Notes: generated by a model not told the origin, from the sequence alone. Counted from the first letter of the stretch, positions 28,274 through 38,441 are shown. The stretch: DNA of 64,000 bases from CAWBCI01 sp963787195 (GCA_963787195.1 CAWBCI010000033.1:1-64000), one strand, 5' to 3'. Program-made: numbers and translations.

Positions 28274-28813
28274 TTATATGGCAAATGGATGATCGTTGGA
28301 ATCCCGGCGCAGCAACATATCACTATATGATGAACTGATTAATTCGGTTTGCCTGATGCCGAACAGTTCCATAAAATGTTCACATTGCTCTGTCAGTTTA
28401 TCTTTATCGATTCCCCCGCTATTGATGGCTTCTATTTCGACAAATGAACCCAGGCCTTTTACCAGGTCAAGGTGGAATTTTACATTTTCAATGTAATAGA
28501 TCTCTCTGGATTTCTGGACTATAGTTAGGATTCCATCAGATCTTACGAGCATTTCCTTCAACACTGCCACATCATTGGTTTTGTACAGGATCACATTTGA
28601 ATCCTTAGGCCCTTGCTGATTGGGACGTTCATAGAATATGAGATTATTTTCTATATTTCCTTCACGGAGTTTCAAACGGCCCTGCCTGACATTGAAATAG
28701 GTATCGCTTTGATGATCCAGTCCGATGAACACTGCACCTGCTTCCAGGAGTATTTTGCGGACTTTTTCCAGGTCGGAGCATTTGGCTTTTATTTCAATAT
28801 TCAGGTGACTCAT
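28274..28813 (-). CDS. CYTH domain protein (class IV adenylate cyclase/thiamine-triphosphatase-like)
   Basis: A 179-residue protein of the CYTH superfamily, whose members bind triphosphate substrates in a beta-tunnel. The opening is MSHLNIEIKAKCSDLEKVRKIL with the EIKAK variant of the ExExK signature. Other tunnel residues are probable in RQGRLKLREG, NNLIFYERP and GLGSFVEIEA. It resembles CyaB-type class IV adenylate cyclases, but the activity could be that of a polyphosphatase or a triphosphatase. It is the first gene of the set running into the PrsW gene, 12 bp away. Confidence 0.85.
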   Translation of the reverse strand: MSHLNIEIKAKCSDLEKVRKILLEAGAVFIGLDHQSDTYFNVRQGRLKLREGNIENNLIFYERPNQQGPKDSNVILYKTNDVAVLKEMLVRSDGILTIVQKSREIYYIENVKFHLDLVKGLGSFVEIEAINSGGIDKDKLTEQCEHFMELFGIRQTELISSSYSDMLLRRDSNDHPFAI

Positions 28814-28980
28814 GATTCAATACTTTTAGCTTGATATTTTTTTTACTCGGATTTCGATTAAAGATATAAAAATCATTTTAACTTAATACAGCAACATTTG
28901 TTATTTTTATCAAGGTTCTTATAGGTTTTAAAGAATGAAGTATATAAAATAGTGTGTTCTGATAATAAGAATTATTTCGG

Positions 28981-29781
28981 ATGAAGGAAAATGGTTCAGA
29001 AAAAAAGAAAGTCATCGTTAGCGGTGCCACCGGTGCAATTGGCAGGGCAATTGCTTCACAGATAGCTTCGGAAGGGAAGTATGAAGTTTGGATTGTCGCA
29101 CGGAACAGGGAAAAGGCCCTCAGAACAGTTGAGGAGATCGGAAATTTGAGCGGGAATCCGGATATAAATTATCTTATAGCAGATCTGTCGGATAAATCCG
29201 ATGTGCAAAGTATTGCCTCCGGATGGAAAGGCCCCTTGCATATCCTGGTGAATAATGCAGCAGCCACACCAAGGCAAAGAGAAGAGACAGCAGCCGGTAT
29301 CGAAATGCAGTTTGCTACAAATGTCCTGGGATACTATTGGATGATAACATATTTTCTGCCATACCTTAAACTTGGAAAAGCTTCCCGCATAGTGAATGTG
29401 GCCAGTTACTGGGCCGGAGGACTTGACCTGCATGATCCGGAATTCAAACACAGGCATTATCACAACGATGCGGCTTACCGTCAATCCAAGCAAGCCGATC
29501 GTATGCTTTCGGGAGGCTTTGCCGAAAGGCTTGAGAAATATGGGATAACAGTTAATGCGTGTCACCCGGGGGATGTCAATTCAAAACTTAGCAATAATCT
29601 GGGATTCGGAGGACACGAGAGTCCTGACCAGGGTGCCGATACGCCTGTATGGCTGGCTACAAGCCCGGAAGTGGAAGGAATGACAGGAAAGTATTTTGAA
29701 CACCGTTCCGAATCGGGATGTTATTTTATAAAGGATAAAGCGGCTGTTGGGAAGCTGTTCGAAATTTGCAGTAAGTACTGA
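28981..29781 (+). CDS. Short-chain dehydrogenase/reductase (SDR) family oxidoreductase
   Basis: A 266-residue NAD(P)-dependent oxidoreductase with a Rossmann fold. The TGxxxGxG-type cofactor motif is SGATGAIGRA (residues 14-23), NNAA is present, and the active-site Tyr-Lys occurs as YRQSK with an upstream NVASYWAG serine. The segment order, including HPGDVNSKLSNN near 200, resembles retinol dehydrogenase-like SDRs. It stands alone on the plus strand and is convergent with phzF. The substrate is unknown. Confidence 0.9.
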   Translation: MKENGSEKKKVIVSGATGAIGRAIASQIASEGKYEVWIVARNREKALRTVEEIGNLSGNPDINYLIADLSDKSDVQSIASGWKGPLHILVNNAAATPRQREETAAGIEMQFATNVLGYYWMITYFLPYLKLGKASRIVNVASYWAGGLDLHDPEFKHRHYHNDAAYRQSKQADRMLSGGFAERLEKYGITVNACHPGDVNSKLSNNLGFGGHESPDQGADTPVWLATSPEVEGMTGKYFEHRSESGCYFIKDKAAVGKLFEICSKY

Positions 29782-29804
29782 TTTCAGGTTACCTGACCTG
29801 GCCT

Positions 29805-30587
29805 TCAGATTTCTATTTCACCCTTCAGGTAAGTGACCGCTTTTCCGCCAATTTCAACCCTTTCGTCCTTTAACTGGCAATAGATCCGACCGCCTCTCTT
29901 TGAGAGTTGCAAGGCTTCCATCTTAGTCTTTCCCAGGCGTTCGGCCCAGAATGGGATGAGAACCGTGTGGGCCGATCCGGTTACGGGATCCTCATCTATG
30001 CCAACCCCAGGAGCGAAGAACCTCGAAACGAAATCTACCTTTTCTCCCGGAGCCGTAACGATCACGGCCCTGCTTTCCAGCCTCATGAGTTTTTTAAAAT
30101 CAGGTCTCAGGGCTTCAATTTCAGATTGTTTACTGTATAATAGCAAGTAATCATCCCCTCCTTTCAAACATTTGATTGGGGTAATGTTGAATGCTTCCGC
30201 AATCTCCTGGACCAGGGGCACCTGTTTTGGGTAATTGGCCGGAAAGTCCATAGATAATAAGCCGGCTTCCCTTTTTATCCCGAGTAAACCGCTTTTGGAA
30301 TTGAATGCAATCAGTTCCTGATTATAGCCCAGATGATTAAAAAGCACATGGGCAGAAGCAAGGGTCGCATGGCCGCATAGCTTCACTTCTACTTTCGGGG
30401 TAAACCAACGGATGCGGTACGCTTCCGGTTCACGGACAAAGAAGGCAGTCTCGGAGAGATTATTCTCCATGGCAATTTGCTGCATCACATTGTCGGGCAG
30501 CCATTCCTGCATAGGACAAACCCCTGCGGGGTTCCCCCCAAAAAGCCGGTCGGTAAAAGCATCGACCTGGTAAAAAGGTATTTTCAT
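29805..30587 (-). CDS. PhzF family isomerase/epimerase-like protein
   Basis: A 260-residue protein of the PhzF family of diaminopimelate-epimerase-like folds. It has the family opening MKIPFYQVDAFTDRLFGGNPAGV and the presumed catalytic glutamate in NLSETAFF (Glu46). The second half holds the pattern FAPGVGIDEDPVTGSAH, normal for the family. The length is typical. The physiological substrate is unknown and a link to phenazines is not implied. It begins 21 bp after the end of the cstA gene on the same strand, suggesting co-transcription. Confidence 0.93.
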   Translation of the reverse strand: MKIPFYQVDAFTDRLFGGNPAGVCPMQEWLPDNVMQQIAMENNLSETAFFVREPEAYRIRWFTPKVEVKLCGHATLASAHVLFNHLGYNQELIAFNSKSGLLGIKREAGLLSMDFPANYPKQVPLVQEIAEAFNITPIKCLKGGDDYLLLYSKQSEIEALRPDFKKLMRLESRAVIVTAPGEKVDFVSRFFAPGVGIDEDPVTGSAHTVLIPFWAERLGKTKMEALQLSKRGGRIYCQLKDERVEIGGKAVTYLKGEIEI

Positions 30588-30608
30588 ATAGGTTCAGTTT
30601 TGTTTACA

Positions 30609-32054
30609 TCATGCTTCTAAGATAAGCCGCTCCTCTTTCAGCCGGTTCAGATAGATCCTGAAGGCGGTTAATAATGCTACTGCTACAGCCAGTCCACCTG
30701 ATATCGACCAGGAATAGGGCAATCCGAAACCTTCCCCTGCGAACATCAGGTAGGATATTACTACCACTGTCATAAAACTGGCCGGCACCAGGGTAAGCCA
30801 GTAGAACTTACGTTCTTTGGCAAGGTAGACCGTGATGGCCCAAAGTACCACAGTTGCCAGGGTCTGGTTCGACCAGGCAAAATATCTCCATACGATTCCG
30901 AAGTTGATCTGGGTAAGTAAAAACCCTATTACAAAGAGAGGTAAGCTTATTAACAAGCGGTTCCGCCCCGGTCCCTGGTTCAGCTTGATGAAATCGGCCA
31001 CGATCAGACGGGCGCTGCGAAAAGCAGTATCTCCGGAAGTGATGGGAGCAGCGACTACCCCAAGTATAGCCAGAATGCCGCCCACTTTGCCAAGCAGTGA
31101 ATTGGATACCTGGTTCACGATCAGGGCTGCATTGCTGTGATTAGAAAGCATAACCTCATTAAGTTCCCTGACTCCTCCGAAGAAAGTCATGCTGATGGCT
31201 GCCCAGATCAAAGCTACAATTCCCTCGGTGATCATGGCCCCGTAAAATACTGGTTTGCCCTGCTTTTCATTGGTTACACAACGGGCCATCAGCGGCGACT
31301 GGGTAGAGTGAAATCCGGAAATGGCGCCGCAGGCTATTGTAATGAACAGCATAGGGAAAACAGGGAAACTGCCGGCATTATCGTGCATATTACGAAAGGC
31401 CTGCAGGTTCAGTTCGGGGATATGGTAGCCTTTGAAGAAAATTGCACCCATCAGGCCAATAGCCATAAACAGCAAAGAAATCCCGAAGAGCGGGTAGAGC
31501 CTTCCTATAATCTTATCGATGGGTAATAAAGTGGCGATGATATAGTAGATAAACACCACCCAGACCCAAACGTGATATCCGGCAAAGGCGCTGGTTATTT
31601 CGGCCAGAATGCGTGCCGGGCCCATGATGAAGACTGTTCCGACCATGATCATCAAAATTACGGTGAAGACCATCATGAATACGCGCATGCTATTTCCCAG
31701 GTAAATGCCAACGACTTCGGAAATACTCAGGCCTTTGTGTTTGATGGAAAGCATGCCTGAGAAATAATCGTGGACAGCTCCGGCGAAGATGGATCCAAGA
31801 ACTATCCAGAGGAAAGCTGCCGGCCCCCACATAGCTCCGGCAATGGCCCCGAAAATAGGCCCCAGTCCGGCGATATTCAGGAATTGTATCATGAATATCT
31901 TCCACATGGGCATGGGAATATAATCCACCCCGTCGTTCATAGTGAGGGCAGGGGTTTTTCGATCCGGATCTATTTTGAAGATGCGTTCTGCAATCCGGCC
32001 GTAGAAATAATAGCCGGCAATAAGTGCTGCAAGTGAAATAAAAAAGCTGATCAT
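30609..32054 (-). CDS. cstA: Carbon starvation protein CstA family peptide/pyruvate transporter
   Basis: A 481-residue membrane protein of the CstA family, which imports peptides or pyruvate under carbon limitation. CstA-type blocks are visible: FLNIAGLGPIFGAIAGAMWG, VHDYFSGMLSIKHKGLS, ACGAISGFHSTQSPLMAR and the segment near GDTAFRSARLIVADF. There are about 13 hydrophobic helices. The length is that of the shorter Bacteroidota form; E. coli CstA is about 700 residues. It heads a likely two-gene unit with phzF. Upstream, 32055-32355 contains no gene and no regulatory element that I can name. Confidence 0.93.
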   Translation of the reverse strand: MISFFISLAALIAGYYFYGRIAERIFKIDPDRKTPALTMNDGVDYIPMPMWKIFMIQFLNIAGLGPIFGAIAGAMWGPAAFLWIVLGSIFAGAVHDYFSGMLSIKHKGLSISEVVGIYLGNSMRVFMMVFTVILMIMVGTVFIMGPARILAEITSAFAGYHVWVWVVFIYYIIATLLPIDKIIGRLYPLFGISLLFMAIGLMGAIFFKGYHIPELNLQAFRNMHDNAGSFPVFPMLFITIACGAISGFHSTQSPLMARCVTNEKQGKPVFYGAMITEGIVALIWAAISMTFFGGVRELNEVMLSNHSNAALIVNQVSNSLLGKVGGILAILGVVAAPITSGDTAFRSARLIVADFIKLNQGPGRNRLLISLPLFVIGFLLTQINFGIVWRYFAWSNQTLATVVLWAITVYLAKERKFYWLTLVPASFMTVVVISYLMFAGEGFGLPYSWSISGGLAVAVALLTAFRIYLNRLKEERLILEA

Positions 32055-32355
32055 GATGCTATTACCTTTTTTTTACTAATGCTTTTTTAATCATTCTTCT
32101 TGAAAAGAACCATGTAAATTTAGTAAATGTTTTAGATTTTTTTTAAATCCTGCTATTTCCCGATTATCATTATATTAATATCTGTAAATGCCACTATTTG
32201 AGCAATCAATATTTGGCAAAATCCCTGAAATAAATTAAGGAATTTTTTGGGAGGGATAAAAAAGGAATCAATCGGAATCACTAAAGTTCTAAATATGATG
32301 ATTCTGCTCGGCAAATAAAAAAGACAAGCCAGAAAAATCTGAACCTGTCTTTTTG

Positions 32356-32429
32356 TGATCCCGGAGGGATTCGAACCCACGACCCGCAGCTTAGAAGGCT
32401 GCTGCTCTATCCAGCTGAGCTACGAGACC
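32356..32429 (-). tRNA. tRNA-Arg (anticodon TCT)
   Basis: A 74-nt cloverleaf on the minus strand. The acceptor arms GGTCTCG/CGGGATC pair with two G-U wobbles and the discriminator is A. The D-arm is AGCTCAGCTGGATAGAGC and the anticodon stem GCAGC/GCTGC encloses CTTCTAA, giving TCT. The T-arm is GTGGGTTCGAATCCC. No CCA is encoded. Confidence 0.96.
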
Positions 32430-32585
32430 ATTTGAGACTGCAAAAGTACGAAATTCCTGAATAATTCACAATGCAATTAAACTTAGTCCTGACTTATTTC
32501 CGGCTACCAGCTTGCTTTATGCTGAAAAGGATGTTTGTGGTTTTTTCTTCTTAATTTTAATACTTTAAAATAAAACACGAATAAT

Positions 32586-33104
32586 ATGAAAACATCATCA
32601 ATAAGCAGCTTATTTATAGTAGCGCTCTTCATGTTAATTGCCTGTTTTACTCCTTCCTGCAAAAAGAGCGATAGCAAATCTTCAAATGCAGTCCCCAATA
32701 AATTAGCGATCACTGAAGGGGAATTTGCCGGTTATGATCATACATACAGTCCGAATATGGGCTTTTGGTCCATTGCTTCCGGTACTGTACGCTATGTGCA
32801 TCTCGTGCTGGGTGACAATAGCAATCAGGTCGGAAGTTCTCCGGAACTTATGGATATCCTGTTCTATTCAGGCTCGACAGGGAGTATACATTTTCCCAGC
32901 CAGGATGGGCAGTTTATACATTTTGGCCTTACTTTCCAGGGGGTGGTATATTATTTTGGAGAGGACAACGCTGATCTGGTCATAACGGATCTTACGGATA
33001 ATCATTTCAGGGGAATTCTTACAGGTACCTTCTCCGATATAAGTGATGATTCCAGGAAAATTACAATCAGCCTGCTTATAGATATGGAATTGCAAATGAT
33101 ATAA
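32586..33104 (+). CDS. Putative lipoprotein, unknown function
   Basis: A 172-residue exported protein. Cys20 within LIAC matches a lipobox; a second Cys25 precedes KKSDSKS, and the lysine- and serine-rich linker is typical of Bacteroidota lipoproteins. The mature part (about 40-172) is beta-rich, with GEFAGYDHTYSP early and a repeated ITDLTDNHFRGILTGTF-like strand pattern. A -7-like TACTTTAA near 32560 may serve as promoter. No family is recognised and it has no evident operon partner. Confidence 0.75.
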   Translation: MKTSSISSLFIVALFMLIACFTPSCKKSDSKSSNAVPNKLAITEGEFAGYDHTYSPNMGFWSIASGTVRYVHLVLGDNSNQVGSSPELMDILFYSGSTGSIHFPSQDGQFIHFGLTFQGVVYYFGEDNADLVITDLTDNHFRGILTGTFSDISDDSRKITISLLIDMELQMI

Positions 33105-33134
33105 GGAGCAATGAAGGAAAATCCGGGGTTTATG

Positions 33135-34562
33135 TCATTCCAAACTCCGCATACGTTCGAGCATCAGTTGATATTCGGGGATCTTGTGCAGATCATTCAG
33201 AGAGGCATCCGATTCAATAATATCCACATTGGTAAAACCCAGGTCAATAGCCTCATCCATCATTTCAATTGCCTTATTATATTTCCCGTAATGTGTGTAA
33301 AGCCTTGCAAGCAGATACTTGGGTGCCACTGCATCGGGTTGGGCCAGGGACCATATTTCGAGGTAATATTTTGAGATAGGTTCCAGTTCGGTCCCCTTCA
33401 TTTTATCGTAGTTATAATAAGCATTTCGCCAAATATAGTCGATCAGTCGCCTTCCAAGCAAGGTGTCCTGGGGCGTCTTCCCATTCTTCACCATATTCCG
33501 TGCAAAAGCCAATTGTTTTTTCCACCAGGTATCCGATTGGATATCTGTCAGGCCATCCAGGTAATTGACTTTATAGGTTGTAAAGGCTTCATCGTATGCC
33601 TCGTGATATTTCATTTCCAGTTCCCGGGCCCTCCGTCGGGCTTTCATTTCTTTCCGCACCTCTGGCTTACCTTCAAGGTCTCTTAATTTTTCATTTAGTT
33701 TAGATTGGATTGGAAGGCCTTTCATAACAGACATCAGGTCAGCTGTTGCCCGGTATGCATCATATTCCCGTCCTTCGCTTTCCAGACTGCTAATCCGTGC
33801 ATTCTCCGCATCCAGATAATCGTAAATACGGTCCCAGTCACGCTCCCTCAGTCTAACAGACATCGCCCTGAATTCCAGCCAGTTTACGGCCTTGTAAAGC
33901 ACATCTGCCGGAGGCCATTCATGGCCGCCATGAAATTCAATGAAAATATGATCAATTCGGAAATTATCAAGCCAGTCATCCAGATTTTGCATTTCCAGGA
34001 GATTATAATCTCTGTCGCCAACTATTTCTACATACTGGAACTGCAAGTCGAAATTAGCAGAAAAATTAGGTGAAAATCCTCTGCCGCATCCGATTACACC
34101 GGCAAAACCTCCATAATAAACCGCCAGGGCTGTTGCTATTTTGGCCCCTCCGGAGAATCCACAGGTATAACGCCGCTTTGGATTAATTTTTAAGCGGGCT
34201 TCGGTATCCTTGAAAATGGTCTTTGCATCAGATATAAGAGGCGCCCAAGGAGCGGTTTCTGAACTATTGCTGCCTACCAGGATGTATCCAAAATCTTCGG
34301 CTGCTTTCTTGAGGAGTTCAACCGGACTCCTGCCATTGGCCATCGCATCATAAGCATATATGACCGGCAGTTCTTCTAATGAATCATAAGTGGAAGGTAA
34401 ATAAAGTGTATAAGATTGCTTGACATTGTCAAGGCAAGTGACAGAATCGATGATGACCCCTCTGGGAAATTCTTGTTGTTGAGCGTAATTCCCCAATGAT
34501 AGCATTCCTGAAAATAGCAGTATCAGTAAGGGAAGTTTGTAAAATGTCAACAATCGGATCAT
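33135..34562 (-). CDS. Secreted alpha/beta-hydrolase (esterase-like) with C-terminal TPR region
   Basis: A 475-residue exported protein with a signal peptide ending near SLGNYAQ. The hydrolase domain (about 35-230) has the nucleophile elbow CGFSGGAK (Ser137) and a catalytic His in FHGGHEWP (His214); the acid may be Asp183 in VGDRDYN. From about 240 to 475 it is alpha-helical, with TPR-like segments such as YLLARLYTHYGKYNKAIEM near the end. The arrangement resembles Bacteroidota secreted esterases of unknown substrate. It is transcribed toward the lipoprotein gene and ends 30 bp from it. Confidence 0.82.
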   Translation of the reverse strand: MIRLLTFYKLPLLILLFSGMLSLGNYAQQQEFPRGVIIDSVTCLDNVKQSYTLYLPSTYDSLEELPVIYAYDAMANGRSPVELLKKAAEDFGYILVGSNSSETAPWAPLISDAKTIFKDTEARLKINPKRRYTCGFSGGAKIATALAVYYGGFAGVIGCGRGFSPNFSANFDLQFQYVEIVGDRDYNLLEMQNLDDWLDNFRIDHIFIEFHGGHEWPPADVLYKAVNWLEFRAMSVRLRERDWDRIYDYLDAENARISSLESEGREYDAYRATADLMSVMKGLPIQSKLNEKLRDLEGKPEVRKEMKARRRARELEMKYHEAYDEAFTTYKVNYLDGLTDIQSDTWWKKQLAFARNMVKNGKTPQDTLLGRRLIDYIWRNAYYNYDKMKGTELEPISKYYLEIWSLAQPDAVAPKYLLARLYTHYGKYNKAIEMMDEAIDLGFTNVDIIESDASLNDLHKIPEYQLMLERMRSLE

Positions 34563-34772
34563 ACTTAATTAGGGCTTTTTACAGGATCGTCAAATATATT
34601 ATGAATATTCACTCTATCAGATAATATGACATTTTAAATATTCACTTTTTATACCTTTTTTTTTAATTTTATAGAATTGAGCTCCGGATTTTTTAAAAAA
34701 GCATCCGAATTCTGAGCTGTTAATCATCATTTATGAATTTGATCGCTTAAATGGAGGAAGGAAATATAAGTT

Positions 34773-36074
34773 ATGCAAAAGTATAAAAATGATCAGTTCT
34801 ATGTTAATTTAAATTTAAATGTAAGAGGATTAAGCCCCTCTGCTACCCTGGCCATTAATGAAAAGAGCAATGCACTTATCAAAGAGGGGAAGGAAGTATT
34901 TAAGTTAGGCCTGGGGCAATCGCCCTTCCCGGTGCCCGAAGTAGTTGTGGAAGCTCTCCGGCAGAATGCCTGGCAGAAAGATTACCTTCCGGTGAAAGGT
35001 TTGCCTCAGTTAAAGCAGGCCGTAGCCGATTTCAATCTTAGAAATCAAAAGATAAATACCAGACCAGAGAATATACTGATCGGGCCTGGCTCCAAGGAAC
35101 TTATATTCCTGCTTCAACTGGTTTATTATGGTGATTTGGTTATCCCTACGCCCAGCTGGGTATCCTATAGTCCACAAGCCAGGATAGTCGGCAGGCATGT
35201 TTATTGGGTCCCTACTACCCATGATAATGATCTGAGATTGAGCCCTGAAAAACTTGACATGATTTGCCGGAGCGATCCGGAGCGTCCCCGCGTAGTGATA
35301 CTCAACTATCCCTCCAACCCGACTGGATGTACTTATCCGATTGAAAGACTGAAGTTGCTTGCTGAAGTTGCAAGGAAGCATAAAGTTATCCTGATCTCGG
35401 ATGAGATTTACGGATTGTTGCATCATACCAATCAGCATGTTTCTGTTGCCAGGTTCTATCCTGAAGGAACTATTGTGAGCGGCGGGCTGAGTAAATGGTG
35501 CGGAGCCGGGGGTTGGAGACTTGGGACTTTCTCATTTCCCGAATCCCTGAAATGGCTACTGGATGCGATGGCTATTGTGGCAAGTGAAACTTATACTGCC
35601 ACGAGCGCTCCTATACAATACGCAGCAGTTGCCGCTTTCAAAGGGGACCCTGAAATAGATGAATACCTGGATAATTCAAGAAAGATACTCCGGACAATTC
35701 TGAAGCATGTAACAACAGCCCTGGATGCAATGAAAGCTACCTATCCGCATCCTCACGGTGCTTTTTACGTGTTCCCTGATTTTGAGTATTACCGGGAAAA
35801 ACTTAAACAAAGAGGCATACATACGGCTGTTGAATTTTGCAAAACAGTTTTGGATGAAACCGGCGTTGCGATGCTTCCCGGAAGTGAATTCGGCAGGCAA
35901 CCCGAGGAATTGTCAGTGCGCATCGCTTATGTCGACTTCAATGGAAAACAGGCCCTGGATCATGCCCCTGATATTTTAGTGAACCACCATGCGGATGATA
36001 ACTTCTGCCGTGATAACTGCCCTAAAATTGTGAGCGCCATGAATCGCCTTGGGGAATGGCTTGATAAGTTGTAA
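34773..36074 (+). CDS. Class I/II pyridoxal-phosphate-dependent aminotransferase
   Basis: A 433-residue fold-type I PLP enzyme. The cofactor lysine is K241 in SGGLSKWCGAGGWRLG, the NPTG motif is at 182-185, and Asp210 (ISDEIYG) should contact the pyridine nitrogen. The amino-acid substrate cannot be deduced; it resembles aspartate/aromatic-type aminotransferases. A purine-rich GGAGGAAGG at 34754 lies 11-19 bp before the ATG. It is followed by NDH-2 on the same strand, 123 bp away. Confidence 0.92.
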   Translation: MQKYKNDQFYVNLNLNVRGLSPSATLAINEKSNALIKEGKEVFKLGLGQSPFPVPEVVVEALRQNAWQKDYLPVKGLPQLKQAVADFNLRNQKINTRPENILIGPGSKELIFLLQLVYYGDLVIPTPSWVSYSPQARIVGRHVYWVPTTHDNDLRLSPEKLDMICRSDPERPRVVILNYPSNPTGCTYPIERLKLLAEVARKHKVILISDEIYGLLHHTNQHVSVARFYPEGTIVSGGLSKWCGAGGWRLGTFSFPESLKWLLDAMAIVASETYTATSAPIQYAAVAAFKGDPEIDEYLDNSRKILRTILKHVTTALDAMKATYPHPHGAFYVFPDFEYYREKLKQRGIHTAVEFCKTVLDETGVAMLPGSEFGRQPEELSVRIAYVDFNGKQALDHAPDILVNHHADDNFCRDNCPKIVSAMNRLGEWLDKL

Positions 36075-36197
36075 GTGTCAACTATTCATGATTTTAAAAT
36101 AAATATTCTCTATTAACAAGCCCTCTGTTCAAAATCATTTTATATCCTGATTGACAAAAAGCAATTTCATTTGTTTACCGTTTTATAAATTATATAC

Positions 36198-37538
36198 ATG
36201 GTTCAGGATAAAAAGATTGCAAACATACCGGAGAGTGGCCTCAGAAGAATCGTTGTGGTAGGTGCGGGATTCGCAGGATTGAAACTGACCCGTTTATTGT
36301 TGAATGCAAAATGCCAGATAGTTCTGCTGGATAAAAATAATTTTCATCAGTTTCAACCTCTCTTTTACCAGGTCGCCACTGCTGGCCTTGAGCCTGCAGC
36401 CATCTCTTTCCCATTGAGGAAAGTGCTTCAGAAACATAAGCATGTGCATTTCAGGATTGCCCGGGTAGAAAAAATTGACCCTTCCAATAATACTGTTTAT
36501 ACAGATATAGGTTCATTAATTTATGATGATCTGATTATAGCAAGCGGCGCTACTACAAATTTTTTTGGCATTGAAAATATCCAAAGAAATGCCATCCCTA
36601 TGAAATCTGTCAGTGAAGCTATTTTTTTGAGGAATAATATACTTCAGAATTTTGAAAATGCATTGAATGTTACTGACGTGCAGGAAACCGAAGAGTTACT
36701 GAATATAGTGATTGTAGGAGGTGGTCCGACCGGAGTAGAACTTGCCGGAGCTCTTGCCGAAATGCGTAAATTTATTCTTCCCAAAGATTACCCGGAACTG
36801 GATTTTAGTCTCATGAAGATCTATCTTTTTGAGGCTTCGCCTAATTTGTTGAACGGTATGTCGGATATGGCTTCCGGTACAGCACTTAAGTATCTGCTTA
36901 AGCTGGGAGTGATCGTAAAACTTAATACGGCCGTGAAGGACTTCGATGGAAGGGATGTCTTACTGGCTGATGGAGAACGACACTCTACCCGAACGCTGAT
37001 ATGGGCGGCGGGAATTACTTCAGAAAGACTTCCAGGTATAGGGGATCTGAGTATTGGCAAAAGTAAGCGTTTGATCGTAGACCACTATAACCGGATTAAG
37101 GATCAGAAAAACATATATGCAATTGGGGATATTGCATATATGGAAACAAAGAAATATCCGCATGGCCATCCGCAGGTTGCACAGGTTGCCCTGCAACAAG
37201 CCAAAAACCTGGCTTACAATCTGAAACGGGAATCCCGCGGGGCCAAACATTCGCCATTCGCATATAAAGACAAAGGCTCCCTGGCAACTATCGGAAAAAA
37301 CAGGGCAGTTGCAGACCTGCCCTTTATCAGGTTCAAGGGATATTTTGCCTGGCTGCTCTGGTCATTTGTTCACTTGATGAGTATAGTCGGAGTGAAGAAT
37401 AAACTTCTGATATTCCTTGACTGGGCATGGAAATACTTTACATATGATCCTTCACTGCGTTTACTGATCAAACCAAAAGTCAGGAATTCTGAGGCCCGGG
37501 AAAATATACCCATAGCCTTATCTGGCAAGGGAAAGTGA
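36198..37538 (+). CDS. ndh: NAD(P)/FAD-dependent oxidoreductase, type II NADH dehydrogenase
   Basis: A single-subunit, non-proton-pumping NADH:quinone oxidoreductase (NDH-2) attached to the inner membrane. It has two dinucleotide-binding motifs, GAGFAGLKLTR near residue 22 and VIVGGGPTGVELAGALAEM near 170. It also has the NDH-2 segment FYQVATAGLEPAAISFPLR, the FAD C-terminal motif YAIGDIAYME and the late FAWLLWSFVHLMSIVG amphipathic membrane patch. The 446-residue length fits. Confidence 0.94.
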   Translation: MVQDKKIANIPESGLRRIVVVGAGFAGLKLTRLLLNAKCQIVLLDKNNFHQFQPLFYQVATAGLEPAAISFPLRKVLQKHKHVHFRIARVEKIDPSNNTVYTDIGSLIYDDLIIASGATTNFFGIENIQRNAIPMKSVSEAIFLRNNILQNFENALNVTDVQETEELLNIVIVGGGPTGVELAGALAEMRKFILPKDYPELDFSLMKIYLFEASPNLLNGMSDMASGTALKYLLKLGVIVKLNTAVKDFDGRDVLLADGERHSTRTLIWAAGITSERLPGIGDLSIGKSKRLIVDHYNRIKDQKNIYAIGDIAYMETKKYPHGHPQVAQVALQQAKNLAYNLKRESRGAKHSPFAYKDKGSLATIGKNRAVADLPFIRFKGYFAWLLWSFVHLMSIVGVKNKLLIFLDWAWKYFTYDPSLRLLIKPKVRNSEARENIPIALSGKGK

Positions 37539-37670
37539 GAAATTATGTTCAATTTTTTTATTCACTTATACTCCCAGGATGATCAAATCTTGATTTATTG
37601 ATATAACTTTACAGGACGATTATTGGTACTTGAAGGCATTGAAAATTTAATTCCACCATATCTATTTCGC

Positions 37671-38441
37671 ATGAAAGCAAAAACTTTTACTCTTTTTATT
37701 TTCCTGGGTGTTTTAATTTTCTTTTCACGGACATCTATATTATATGCCCAATGCACACCTGAAAGCGCCATTGAATGTCCCGATCCTGAAAACAACGGAC
37801 AAATATGCCCTGACACCCTTCAAACAGCTATTCTCAATCAGTCATACAGTCAGGTGGTCACCATTTTGCCGCCGACTACAGTTGGAGTTAACCCGGCTAT
37901 TACACTCGATCATATACAACTTATGGACGTCGGGAATCTTCCTCCGGGTATTAGCTGGCAATCCAATTCACCTACCAATGAATTTCCGGCTGGTCAGTAT
38001 TCCTGCATAGCGCTGGATGGGACGCCTGACTCCGCAGGTTTATACTACCTCCGGATTGTTGTGGACGTATATGTAATCTTAGCACCAGGCTATCCTCCTG
38101 TAAAAATTGGACAGCAGATAGATTCTACTTCTGTCTTTATGGAAGTGATTGGTAATTCGGGTATTCCGGAATATGCCAACCATAATTTTTATATCAGGAA
38201 TAACCAGCCCAATCCATTTTCGGGCATAACCCAGATCGATTTTTATAACTTCGAACCATCCCTGGTGGCACTGACGGTTTTCAGTTCTATGGGAGAGGTT
38301 GTTTATAGGGAAAATTATCTGGCAGTAAAAGGTGATAACAAGCTTAAAATAGATGGAGGCGGCTTTCGGAATGGTACATATTTCTATGTATTGAAGACAA
38401 GTAAATACAAGGCAAGCGGCCTGATGGTCAAAAGTGATTAA
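37671..38441 (+). CDS. T9SS type A sorting domain protein, unknown function
   Basis: A 256-residue secreted protein. Translation from the ATG at 37671 gives a signal peptide (MKAKTFTLFIFLGVLIFFS) cleaved near ILYAQ; the longer frame from 37623 is improbable because it adds 16 residues before the signal. The mature start is Cys-rich (QCTPESAIECPDPENNGQIC). A C-terminal sorting domain occupies about the last 75 residues, beginning NNQPNPFSGITQI and ending GLMVKSD. It stands 70 bp upstream of a TonB-dependent receptor on the same strand, which suggests a shared transcript or function. Confidence 0.82.
   Translation: MKAKTFTLFIFLGVLIFFSRTSILYAQCTPESAIECPDPENNGQICPDTLQTAILNQSYSQVVTILPPTTVGVNPAITLDHIQLMDVGNLPPGISWQSNSPTNEFPAGQYSCIALDGTPDSAGLYYLRIVVDVYVILAPGYPPVKIGQQIDSTSVFMEVIGNSGIPEYANHNFYIRNNQPNPFSGITQIDFYNFEPSLVALTVFSSMGEVVYRENYLAVKGDNKLKIDGGGFRNGTYFYVLKTSKYKASGLMVKSD

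Noticed and set aside
32153..32380. Minus-strand reading frame of 75 codons starting in tRNA-Arg
   Set aside because: MGSNPSGITKR is the translated T-arm of a tRNA; no signal for a real gene.
34678..34717. Imperfect inverted repeat (AGCTC/GAGCT with CGGAT/ATCCG) upstream of the aminotransferase gene
   Set aside because: The two arms are short and offset from each other, with a weak A/T-rich centre; not distinct from chance.
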